The notes below the pieces were generated by a model. That model saw only the letters and a program-made list of their open reading frames with translations. It was not told where the DNA came from and did not search any database. Both the position numbers and the translations under genes were made by a program. From Pseudomonas sediminis (GTDB taxonomy: Bacteria; Pseudomonadota; Gammaproteobacteria; Pseudomonadales; Pseudomonadaceae), in assembly GCF_039555755.1 (NCBI RefSeq), contig NZ_CP154631.1, forward strand, positions 2,170,001-2,234,000: a stretch of DNA of 64,000 nucleotides, in the 5' to 3' direction. This document shows, piece by piece, positions 9,607 through 17,119 of this stretch (the stretch's first letter is position 1; every line of letters starts with the position of its first letter).

Positions 9607-10848
9607 ATGAACAAAGTCGTCTCGCCGCTTCGCTGTGCCGCTGTGATCGGCGCCGGCACCATGGGCCGCGGTATCGTCATCAGCCTGGCCAATGCCGGCT
9701 TGCGCGTGCTGTGGCTGGATAACAATTCGCAGATGGTCGAGCAGGGCCTGGCGATGGCCGAGGAAACCTGGACGCATAACGTCGCCAAGGGGCGTATCGA
9801 TGCGGCGCAAGCGGCTGCGCGACGGGCACTTATCGAGGCGGTAGACAGCTATGCGGCGCTGGCCGACGCCGACCTGGTGATCGAGGCGGTATATGAAAAC
9901 CTCGAACTCAAGCAGCGCATCTTCCGCGAGCTGGACGCTGTGATGAAGCCCGGCGCGATTCTCGCCAGCAACACCTCGGCGCTGGATATCGATGCCATCG
10001 CCGCCGTCACCACTCGGCCGGAAGCCGTGCTGGGCCTGCACTTCTTCAGCCCGGCGCACATCATGAAGCTGCTGGAGATCGTCCGCGGCGCCAAGACCGC
10101 GCCAGCCGTGCTGGACGCCGCTCAAGAGCTGGGTGAGCGCATGGGCAAGGTGGCGGTGGTGGCCGGTAACTGCCACGGTTTCATCGGCAACCGCATGCTG
10201 CATACCTATGTGCGCGAGGCACGCATGCTGCTGCTCGAAGGCGCCTGGCCGCACCAGGTGGACGCGGCGCTGCAGGGCTTCGGCTTCGCCATGGGGCCGT
10301 TTCGCATGTACGACGTGGTCGGCATCGACCTGGAATGGCGTGCCCGTGAACTGTCCGGCCAGGGCCAGGACGACCCGGCGGTACAGGTGGACAACCGCCT
10401 GTGCGAACTGGGCCGCTTCGGCCAGAAGAGCGGCAAAGGCTATTACCTGTATGCGCCGGGCAGTCGTCAGGCGGAGCACGATCCCGAGGTGGACGCGCTG
10501 GTGCAAGCCGAGTCCGAGCGCCTGGGCTTCAGTCGCCGTGATATCGGCAACGAGGAGATTCTCGAGCGCTGCCTGCTGGCACTGGTCAACGAAGGGGCGA
10601 AGATTCTCGAAGAGAACATTGCTGCTAACAGCCACGATATCGATCTGGTCTATCTCAATGGCTACGGTTTCCCTGCCGAGCGCGGTGGCCCGATGGCTTG
10701 GGCCGACGGCGAGGGCGTCGGCGCCATTCGTCAGCGTCTGCTGCAACTGGCCGAACGCTTCGGTAGCCATTGGCAACCGGCGGCGTTGATCGAGCGTCTG
10801 GCCGCCGACAACAAGCGCTTCAGCGACGTGCAGGAGGGCCGGGTATGA
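9607..10848 (+). CDS. 3-hydroxyacyl-CoA dehydrogenase
   Basis: A 413-aa NAD-dependent enzyme oxidising 3-hydroxyacyl-CoA to 3-ketoacyl-CoA. The N-terminal Rossmann domain has GAGTMGRGI (about residues 17-25). NTSALDID and LGLHFFSPAH carry the catalytic His region, and GNCHGFIGNR the Asn region. Two C-terminal 3HCDH domains follow, the second short, as in the C half of FadB; there is no N-terminal enoyl-CoA hydratase domain. ATG at 9607 has an upstream gagaggaa ribosome site. It overlaps the acyl-CoA dehydrogenase start by 4 bases. Specificity (short-chain versus aromatic acyl-CoA) cannot be told. Confidence 0.9.
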   Translation: MNKVVSPLRCAAVIGAGTMGRGIVISLANAGLRVLWLDNNSQMVEQGLAMAEETWTHNVAKGRIDAAQAAARRALIEAVDSYAALADADLVIEAVYENLELKQRIFRELDAVMKPGAILASNTSALDIDAIAAVTTRPEAVLGLHFFSPAHIMKLLEIVRGAKTAPAVLDAAQELGERMGKVAVVAGNCHGFIGNRMLHTYVREARMLLLEGAWPHQVDAALQGFGFAMGPFRMYDVVGIDLEWRARELSGQGQDDPAVQVDNRLCELGRFGQKSGKGYYLYAPGSRQAEHDPEVDALVQAESERLGFSRRDIGNEEILERCLLALVNEGAKILEENIAANSHDIDLVYLNGYGFPAERGGPMAWADGEGVGAIRQRLLQLAERFGSHWQPAALIERLAADNKRFSDVQEGRV

Positions 10849-12635
10849 GCTATCAGGCGCCATTGCGCGATATGCGCTTCGTCCTGCACGAACTGTTCGA
10901 CGCTGCCGGCCACTGCGAGCGTCTGGGCAACGGCCTGGATCGCGAGCTGATTGACGGCGTGCTGGAGGAGGCTGCGGCCTTTGCCGCAGGCGAGGTCGCG
11001 CCGCTCAATCGCAACAGCGATGAGGAGGGTTGTTACCTGGAAAACGGCCTGGTCAGCACGCCCAGGGGCTTTGCCGAGGCCTATCGGCAGTACGTGGACA
11101 ACGGCTGGGCGAGCATGACCGGCCCGGTGGAGTACGGTGGCCAGGGCTTTCCACAACTGGTTGCCTTTGCCTTTCACGAGATGCTGATGGGCGCGTCGTT
11201 GTCGTTCCGCGTCTACTCCGGGCTGACCGAGGGCGCCGTGCTGGCGCTGCACAAGCACGGTAGCGAAGCGCTCAAGCAGACCTACCTGGGTAAGCTGGTC
11301 AGCGGCCAGTGGACCGGCACCATGTGCCTGACCGAGCCGCAGGCCGGCACCGACCTGGCTCTGCTGCGTACTCGCGCCGAGCCGCAGGCCGATGGCAGCT
11401 ACAAAGTCAGTGGCAGCAAGATCTTTATCAGCGGCGGCGAGCAGGACATCTCCGAAAACATCATCCATCTGGTGCTGGCGCGTCTGCCGGATGCACCTGC
11501 TGGCGTGAAGGGCATTTCGCTGCTACTGGTACCGAAATTTATCGCTGCCGCCGACGGTACGCCAGGCGAACGCAACAGCCTGTCGTGTGGTGCGATCGAG
11601 CACAAGATGGGTATCAAGGGCGCGTCCACCTGCGTGATGAACTTCGACGGTGCCACCGGTTGGCTGGTCGGCGAGGCCAACCAGGGCCTGGCCTGCATGT
11701 TCACCATGATGAACGACGCGCGCTTTCAGGTCGGCCTGCAGGGCTTGGGGATAGGCGAGGCAGCCTTCCAGGGCGCGCTGCGTTATGCCCGTGAGCGCCT
11801 GCAGTCACGTGGTCTGGCGGGCGTGCAGGCGCCGGACAAGGCAGCCGATCCGATCATCAATCATCCCGACGTGCGACGCATGCTGTTGACCCAGAAGACC
11901 CTGGTCGAGGGCAGCCGCATGCTCGCCGCCTACACCGCCCGCCAGTTGGACCTGGAGCACGGTGACGAGGCGGCCGAGGCACGCAAGGCGGCCGGCAAGC
12001 GCGCGGCGCTGCTGATCCCTATCGTCAAGGCGTTCTTCACCGACATGGGCCAGGAAGTGGCCAGCCATGGCGTGCAGGTTTATGGCGGTCACGGTTTCAT
12101 TCGCGAGTGGGGCATGGAGCAACTGATGCGCGACAGTCGCATCACCCAGCTGTACGAGGGTACCAACGGCATCCAAGCGCTGGACTATATCCGCCGCAAG
12201 TTGCTCGGCGACGGTGGGGCCGAGCTGTCTGCGCTGCAGGCCGAGTTCAGCGCGCTGTGCGATGCCCAGGCCGAGCGCCTGGCGCTGAAGAATATGGCGA
12301 CCGTCGTGCAGGCTCGTCTGGGTGAATGGCGCGAGCTAAGCGCAGAAGTGATTGCCGTCTGTCAGCGCGACCCGCAGGAGATTGGCGCTACTTCGGTGGA
12401 TTTTCTCCAGTACTCGGCTTATGTGCTGCTCGCCGGTTTCTGGCTGCAAGCCGCGGCGCGGGCGCAGGATGCGCTGGAAACGGGCAGCGGCGAGGCGGCG
12501 TTCTACCAGGCCAAACTGCACAGCGCCGATTTCTATCTGCGCCGTGTGCTGCCGCGAGCCAGCGCGCACCGCGAAGCCCTGCTGGGTGGAGCGGATTGTT
12601 TGATGGCCATGGATGAGGGCAGTTTCGCGTTCTAA
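10845..12635 (+). CDS. Acyl-CoA dehydrogenase
   Basis: A 596-aa FAD enzyme introducing the alpha-beta double bond into acyl-CoA. It has the N-terminal ACAD domains, the FAD-binding segment MCLTEPQAGTDLALL (near residue 160), and the catalytic-base motif QLYEGTNGIQALDYI (near 430). A C-terminal extension of about 130 residues matches the large bacterial ACAD subfamily (FadE5/DmdC-like). ATG at 10845 overlaps the preceding stop (ATGA); an upstream in-frame start at 10770 would lie deep in the previous gene and is rejected. Substrate chain length is unknown. Confidence 0.92.
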   Translation: MSYQAPLRDMRFVLHELFDAAGHCERLGNGLDRELIDGVLEEAAAFAAGEVAPLNRNSDEEGCYLENGLVSTPRGFAEAYRQYVDNGWASMTGPVEYGGQGFPQLVAFAFHEMLMGASLSFRVYSGLTEGAVLALHKHGSEALKQTYLGKLVSGQWTGTMCLTEPQAGTDLALLRTRAEPQADGSYKVSGSKIFISGGEQDISENIIHLVLARLPDAPAGVKGISLLLVPKFIAAADGTPGERNSLSCGAIEHKMGIKGASTCVMNFDGATGWLVGEANQGLACMFTMMNDARFQVGLQGLGIGEAAFQGALRYARERLQSRGLAGVQAPDKAADPIINHPDVRRMLLTQKTLVEGSRMLAAYTARQLDLEHGDEAAEARKAAGKRAALLIPIVKAFFTDMGQEVASHGVQVYGGHGFIREWGMEQLMRDSRITQLYEGTNGIQALDYIRRKLLGDGGAELSALQAEFSALCDAQAERLALKNMATVVQARLGEWRELSAEVIAVCQRDPQEIGATSVDFLQYSAYVLLAGFWLQAAARAQDALETGSGEAAFYQAKLHSADFYLRRVLPRASAHREALLGGADCLMAMDEGSFAF

Positions 12636-12645
12636 CGCGGGTTAT

Positions 12646-12746
12646 TGGTGCGCACGGCGCACCCTACGCGTGAGACGCCCAGCGGCGTAGCCCGGATGCA
12701 ATCCGGGGACATTTGCATGACCAGTCCCGGATTTCATCCGGGCTAC
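12646..12746. repeat. Two adjacent intergenic palindromes
   Basis: 12646-12668 is one arm of the ggtgcgcacggcgcacccta repeat. 12687-12746 is a different inverted pair, gtagcccggatgcaatccgg and cccggatttcatccgggcta, separated by about 15 bases. Both lie between the acyl-CoA dehydrogenase stop and the alcohol dehydrogenase ribosome site. No T-run follows, so they are not classical terminators. Confidence 0.7.
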
Positions 12747-12762
12747 AAAAAGAGGAGCACCC

Positions 12763-13926
12763 ATGCACCCATTCAGCTTCGCCACTACCGCGCAAATTCT
12801 TTGCGAATCCGGCGCCAGTCTGCGTCTGGCCGAACTCTGTCGCGAGCGCGGCGCCCGGCGCGTGCTGATCGTCACCGACCCCGGTATCACCCGTCTCGGT
12901 CTGCTGGAACCGCTGCTGCCGGGTTTTTCTCGCGCCGGCATGAACGTGCGGATATTCGATCAGGTGCTGGCCGACCCGCCCGAGGCCGTGGTGCTGGCCG
13001 CTGTGGCCCAGGCCCGCGAGCTGCAGGCGGAGCTGGTGGTCGGCTTTGGTGGCGGCAGCTCGATGGACGTGGCCAAACTGGTGGCCCTGCTGGCGCATCC
13101 AGACTGCGCCCAGGCCCTGAACGAGATCTACGGCGTGGGCAATGCCCGCGGTCGGCGCCTGCCGCTGATCCAGGTGCCGACCACCGCCGGCACCGGCTCC
13201 GAGGTGACGCCGATCGCCATCGTCACCACCGGCGAGACCACCAAGATGGGCGTGGTGTCGCCGCTGCTGCTGCCGGACCTGGCTCTGCTCGATGCCGACC
13301 TGACTCTCGGCCTGCCGGCGACGGTCACCGCCGCCACCGGCATCGACGCCATGGTGCATTCCATCGAGGCCTACACCAGTGCGCTGAAGAAGAACCCGCT
13401 TTCCGACTTGCTGGCGCGCGAAGCGCTGCGTCTGCTTGCGGCCAACCTCGATGAGGTAGTGAGTAACGGCAGCAACCGCGAGGCGCGCCAGGCCATGTTG
13501 CTTGGTGCCTGCCTGGCCGGACAGGCATTTGCCAACGCGCCAGTGGCGGCGGTGCATGCCCTGGCTTATCCCCTGGGCGGGCATTTCCATATTCCCCACG
13601 GGCTGTCCAACGCCCTGGTGCTACCGCAGGTGCTGGCATTCAACGCACCAGCAGCCGCGCCGCTATATGCCGAGCTGGCGCCGCTGGTATTGGGCGAGCG
13701 TTTACGTGCGGGCAGTGCAGCGGCGCAGACCGAGCAACTGATCGAGGCCCTGGCTGGCTTCAGTCAGCGCAGCGGCCTGCCGACGCGGTTGCGCGACGCC
13801 GGAGTCAGCGAAGCCATGTTGCCCACGCTGGCGGCGGACGCCATGCTGCAGCAGCGCCTGTTGGTGAACAATCCGCGCGAGATGAACGAGCAGCAGGCGC
13901 TGGCCATTTATCAGGCTGCCTACTGA
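12763..13926 (+). CDS. Iron-containing alcohol dehydrogenase
   Basis: A 387-aa group III (Fe-ADH) dehydrogenase interconverting an alcohol and aldehyde or ketone with NAD(P). The nucleotide motif GFGGGSSMDVAKL (about residues 91-103) and TTAGTGSEVTPIAIV are clear. Metal ligands are expected in IDAMVHSIEAY, HALAYPLGGHFHIPHGLSNA; the His pairs are visible there. A gaggag ribosome site precedes ATG 12763. It follows the acyl-CoA genes after 127 bases containing palindromes, so co-transcription is possible but not certain. The substrate is unknown. Confidence 0.92.
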   Translation: MHPFSFATTAQILCESGASLRLAELCRERGARRVLIVTDPGITRLGLLEPLLPGFSRAGMNVRIFDQVLADPPEAVVLAAVAQARELQAELVVGFGGGSSMDVAKLVALLAHPDCAQALNEIYGVGNARGRRLPLIQVPTTAGTGSEVTPIAIVTTGETTKMGVVSPLLLPDLALLDADLTLGLPATVTAATGIDAMVHSIEAYTSALKKNPLSDLLAREALRLLAANLDEVVSNGSNREARQAMLLGACLAGQAFANAPVAAVHALAYPLGGHFHIPHGLSNALVLPQVLAFNAPAAAPLYAELAPLVLGERLRAGSAAAQTEQLIEALAGFSQRSGLPTRLRDAGVSEAMLPTLAADAMLQQRLLVNNPREMNEQQALAIYQAAY

Positions 13927-13938
13927 CACTCACCGCAA

Positions 13939-14007
13939 TTGGTGCGCATGGCGCACCCTACCGGGCCGCCGCTATCCCTGCCGTAAGGTGCGCCGCGCGC
14001 ACCGAAG
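13939..14007. repeat. Intergenic palindromic repeat (GTGCGCA type)
   Basis: Inverted arms ttggtgcgcatggcgcacccta and cgtaaggtgcgccgcgcgcac flank about 23 bases between the alcohol dehydrogenase and thioesterase genes. Same family as 1891-1956. Confidence 0.65.
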
Positions 14008-14025
14008 CCACCCCAAGGACCCTTG

Positions 14026-14460
14026 ATGAACCAACCCCAACACCTGCGTAGCGACTACCGTCACTTCCAGCCGATCACCACGCGCTGGCACGACAACGAC
14101 ATCTATGGCCACGTGAATAACGTGACCTACTACAGCTACTTCGACAGTGCGGTGAATGCCTACCTGATCGCCGAAGGTGGTCTGGATATCCATGACGGCG
14201 AAGTGGTTGGGTTCGTGGTCAGCTCGGCGTGCGACTACTTCGCCTCCATCGCCTTCCCCGACGCCATCGAGGTCGGCCTGCGCGTGGGCAAGCTGGGCAA
14301 CAGTTCGGTGCAGTACGAGCTGGCGATTTTCAAGGTAGGTGAGGAGCAGGCCTGCGCCGCTGGGCGCTTCGTTCATGTGTTTGTCGACCGGACGAGCAAT
14401 CGCCCAGTAGCGATCCCCGAGACCTTGCGTGCTGCGCTGGAGCGCTTACTCACGACCTAG
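14026..14460 (+). CDS. Acyl-CoA thioesterase (4-HBT/hotdog family)
   Basis: A 144-aa hotdog-fold thioesterase hydrolysing acyl-CoA to free acid and CoA. The active-site region is [21 protein letters not shown], with the Asp and the GHVNN turn typical of the 4-hydroxybenzoyl-CoA thioesterase/YbgC group. ATG 14026 is chosen over the TTG one codon before; an aagga ribosome site sits just upstream. It is the last gene of the acyl-CoA and alcohol group. The physiological substrate is not predictable. Confidence 0.88.
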   Translation: MNQPQHLRSDYRHFQPITTRWHDNDIYGHVNNVTYYSYFDSAVNAYLIAEGGLDIHDGEVVGFVVSSACDYFASIAFPDAIEVGLRVGKLGNSSVQYELAIFKVGEEQACAAGRFVHVFVDRTSNRPVAIPETLRAALERLLTT

Positions 14461-14504
14461 TCGGGCCTGCTAGGCTGTGGGCAGTCATTTGCCAGGGAGT
14501 GCCC

Positions 14505-15569
14505 ATGTCCGATCTCGAGCGTGAGCAGGCGCAACAGCGTGCCGCTCGCATCGCCGCCTTCCGCGAGGAGCTGGCGGAGTTGCGTCAGGAGCAGGTGTTG
14601 CAACTGAGCGCGACACAGGAACAAGCCGTCACCGACCATCATCGCCAATTGCTGGCGCACTTTCGCCAGTCGCTGGATATCGACGCCGATGCTCGCGCAC
14701 GCCAGCTCTCACTGGGGATGCGCCTGGCCTCGCTGTTCGGCGCTCTGGCGCTGGCGGCCGGATTGTTCTTTCTGTTCTACCAGTTCTGGGGGCTGTTCGA
14801 CGCCTTCACGCAGGTCGCCATCCTGGTGGGCAGTGCCTCGGGCAGCCTGCTGCTGTGCTTCTGGCTGCAGGCTCGCGACACTTCGGTTTATTACGCCAAG
14901 CTGGCCGCGGTGCTGGCGTTCGTCTGCTTCGTGCTGAACCTGTCGATGCTCGGGCAGATCTTCAATATCACCCCGTCGGACAAGGCCCTGCTGCCTTGGG
15001 GCGCGTTGGCGCTGCTATTGGCTTATCAATGCCGCCAGCGTCTGTTGCTGGTGGTGGCATTGCTCTGCTTCGGTCTGTTCGTCGCGGCTCGCCTGGGTGA
15101 TTGGGCGGGCTGGCACTGGTGGTCGCTGGGGGAACGGCCGGAGCTGTTCATGCCGCTGGCGGCGCTGTTGCTCGTGCCGCAAGTGCTCGATCAGCGGCGT
15201 TATTCGGGCTTTGCCGCCTGCTACCGAGTAGTGGGGCTGCTGTACCTGCTCGGTCCGGTGCTGGTGCTGTCCTACTGGGGAGGCGGCAGCTATCTCGACT
15301 GGCCGACGGGCTGGATCGAGGCGTTCTACCAGACGCTCGGTTTCGTCCTCGCCGGGTTGACCATCTGGCTCGGTATTCGTCGCGACTGGGGGGAGGTGGT
15401 CAATACCGGCCTGGTCTTCGCGTTGATCATGCTCTTCGCCAAGCTGTTCGACTGGTGGTGGCAGTTGCTGCCGCGCTACCTGTTCTTCCTCCTGCTCGGG
15501 TTGATCGCCGTGCTGCTGCTGGTGGTGTTGCAACGCTGGCGGCGCAGCGCGTCGGGAGGTGCACGATGA
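14505..15569 (+). CDS. DUF2157-type integral membrane protein
   Basis: A 354-aa membrane protein. A cytoplasmic, helical, charged N-terminus (about 70 residues, rich in Arg, Glu and Gln) precedes some eight to ten membrane segments and a basic C-terminus. The layout and the start of the first membrane helix agree with the DUF2157 family; the function of that family is not known. ATG 14505 follows a cagggag ribosome site; a GTG two codons upstream is less likely. It overlaps the DUF4824-like gene by 4 bases, so the two are a translationally coupled pair. Confidence 0.75.
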   Translation: MSDLEREQAQQRAARIAAFREELAELRQEQVLQLSATQEQAVTDHHRQLLAHFRQSLDIDADARARQLSLGMRLASLFGALALAAGLFFLFYQFWGLFDAFTQVAILVGSASGSLLLCFWLQARDTSVYYAKLAAVLAFVCFVLNLSMLGQIFNITPSDKALLPWGALALLLAYQCRQRLLLVVALLCFGLFVAARLGDWAGWHWWSLGERPELFMPLAALLLVPQVLDQRRYSGFAACYRVVGLLYLLGPVLVLSYWGGGSYLDWPTGWIEAFYQTLGFVLAGLTIWLGIRRDWGEVVNTGLVFALIMLFAKLFDWWWQLLPRYLFFLLLGLIAVLLLVVLQRWRRSASGGAR

Positions 15570-16363
15570 AGCGTGCAGCATGGCTTGGCCTTGGTGTGGT
15601 GTTGCTGAGCAATGCCGTTGCCCTGGGCGGCGTCTGGTACAACCGCAGCGGCGAGCCCGAGGCGCAATTGCGGCTCAGCGAGCGCGAGCTGCAGCGCGTT
15701 TACGGTGGCTGGTTGCGCGATGAGGACGATGGCGTACTGCGTCTGCAACTGAGCTGGCAGCGCCCCGGTGATGCTTGGCAGTTGCCCTGGCTGGACGAGG
15801 CCAAGCTGCGCGAGCTGGGTTTCTCCGCTACCGATGAGCAAACCTTGAACAGACAGCCGGCACGCCAGGTCTGGTTGGTGCTGGAGCTGGATGGACCGTT
15901 GTACCGAGGTCAGGTCGAAGAGGCGCGGCAGGCTCTGAGCGGGGCCGAAGCTGAATTGCACGCCAAGCCAGAGAGCGAGGTGTTACAGCAGGAGCGCGAT
16001 GAGCGCCAGCGTCGCCTGCAATTCGTCGAGCAACAGGCCAGCCGTTTGATGCTGGTGGATGCGGGCGTGGATGCGCAGGTGCTGCGCCAGCGTTGGCCGG
16101 ATCGGCAGCGTCAGGTGTTACTGGCCGGGCGTATTGAACCCTATCGCCACGCTGCTGAAGCCGGTTATGGCGCCACCATTCGCCTGGAGAATGACCGCCT
16201 GAGTGTGCCCTACGCCTATCGTGAATTAGCGCGTGGCTGGGAGCGCAGCTACGAACAGACAGGGTTCAAGGCGCAGGTTGAAGTGGCCTTCGGTCGTCGC
16301 CATGAACCCTGGGTGATGGGGTTTGTTGGCGTTTCGCCGCGACCGCGCCGGAGCCAGTTTTAG
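15566..16363 (+). CDS. DUF4824-like exported/anchored protein, 3' end formed by a repeat element
   Basis: A 265-aa protein with one N-terminal membrane anchor or signal (about residues 4-22) and a charged periplasmic domain rich in Arg, Glu and Gln. It resembles DUF4824 proteins found next to DUF2157 genes; function unknown. The last 15 codons (FVGVSPRPRRSQF region, from 16317) lie inside a 268-bp inverted-repeat element, and the stop codon is supplied by that element. The native C-terminus has therefore probably been replaced or shortened by insertion. Paired by ATGA overlap with the upstream membrane gene. Confidence 0.7.
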   Translation: MKRAAWLGLGVVLLSNAVALGGVWYNRSGEPEAQLRLSERELQRVYGGWLRDEDDGVLRLQLSWQRPGDAWQLPWLDEAKLRELGFSATDEQTLNRQPARQVWLVLELDGPLYRGQVEEARQALSGAEAELHAKPESEVLQQERDERQRRLQFVEQQASRLMLVDAGVDAQVLRQRWPDRQRQVLLAGRIEPYRHAAEAGYGATIRLENDRLSVPYAYRELARGWERSYEQTGFKAQVEVAFGRRHEPWVMGFVGVSPRPRRSQF

Positions 16364-16584
16364 CGCGGAGCTAGGCACGAGACGCGAAGTTTGGTTGCCC
16401 AAATGAGCCGTCGAGTAACGACGCTCCACGCTAAAACTGGCCCGGCCCTTCGGGTTGCGCGGGAAATGACTCCCGCTGTTGTTGCAGGACTTGGCAAGGG
16501 AATGACCATTACCTGCGTCCTGCGCCTAACCGGGAGCCATTTCTCGCGGCAACGCGGCTTGCGTCGAAATGCCAACAGACCCCA
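16317..16584. repeat. 268-bp structured element with nested inverted repeats
   Basis: Outer arms are 16317-16346 (tggggtttgttggcgtttcg...) and 16553-16584 (...cgaaatgccaacagacccca), about 30 bases with few mismatches. Inside are two further inverted pairs: gccagttttagcgcggagc (16353-16371) with gctccacgctaaaactggc (16423-16441), and gcgggaaatgactcccg (16459-16475) with cgggagccatttctcgc (16531-16547), the latter enclosing gcaggac...gtcctgc. There is no open frame. The terminal inverted arms suggest a non-autonomous mobile element (MITE-like), and the nested hairpins suggest strong RNA or DNA structure. Confidence 0.75.
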
Positions 16585-16592
16585 GGCATCCG

Positions 16593-17036
16593 TCAGTGAC
16601 GGCGCCAGTGCTTGCCGTGCTTCTTGTGTTTCTTGCCATGGTGTTTGTGATGTTTGCCGCGACGATCATCGTCGTAGCTGGCGTTGCCCATGTAGTTGCC
16701 CAGCGCGCCACCAGCGCCGCCGCCGACTGCTGCACCGACCACGCCGCCGGTGTTACCACCGACCTGCTGGCCGACCACGTTACCGCCCGCTGCGCCCAGG
16801 GCGCCGCCAATCGCGGCTTCGGTACGACTGCGGCGATCCGCGCCGACCATGCTGCCGGCGGCGCCACCGAGACCGGCACCGACCGCAGCGCCAGTGTTGC
16901 CACCGACCTGCTGACCAACCATCGCACCCACTGCGCCACCTAGTGCGCCGCCCAGGCCGGCCTCGGTATTGCCGGCAAAGGCAAAACCGCCGCTAGTCAG
17001 GCCAAGGGAAAGAAAGAAGAGTTGCAGAGACTTCAT
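16593..17036 (-). CDS. Glycine-zipper exported protein
   Basis: A 147-aa protein with a signal peptide (about residues 1-21, ending FAFA/GN), then about 90 residues of Gly/Ala-rich glycine zippers (GGALGGAVGAMVGQQVGGNTG repeated twice at the pattern level) and a basic His/Lys-rich tail (HHKHHGKKHKKHGKH). Glycine-zipper proteins of this sort are outer-membrane or periplasmic, with stress-related roles suggested for some; the exact role here is unknown. ATG 17036 is favoured because gagg lies 5 bases upstream; GTG 17042 would overlap that site. The stop lies 8 bases from the structured element. Confidence 0.82.
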   Translation of the reverse strand: MKSLQLFFLSLGLTSGGFAFAGNTEAGLGGALGGAVGAMVGQQVGGNTGAAVGAGLGGAAGSMVGADRRSRTEAAIGGALGAAGGNVVGQQVGGNTGGVVGAAVGGGAGGALGNYMGNASYDDDRRGKHHKHHGKKHKKHGKHWRRH

Positions 17037-17119
17037 GGACACCTCGATAACAGAAACCGCCAGATGGCGAGCGTTACGCCATTGACCAGCGATTTCTGTA
17101 CGAGGTTCCTGGCCGCCGG

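Noticed and set aside
9391..10863. A 490-codon minus-strand frame opposite the 3-hydroxyacyl-CoA dehydrogenase gene
   Set aside because: Antisense shadow; the plus-strand frame has all catalytic motifs.
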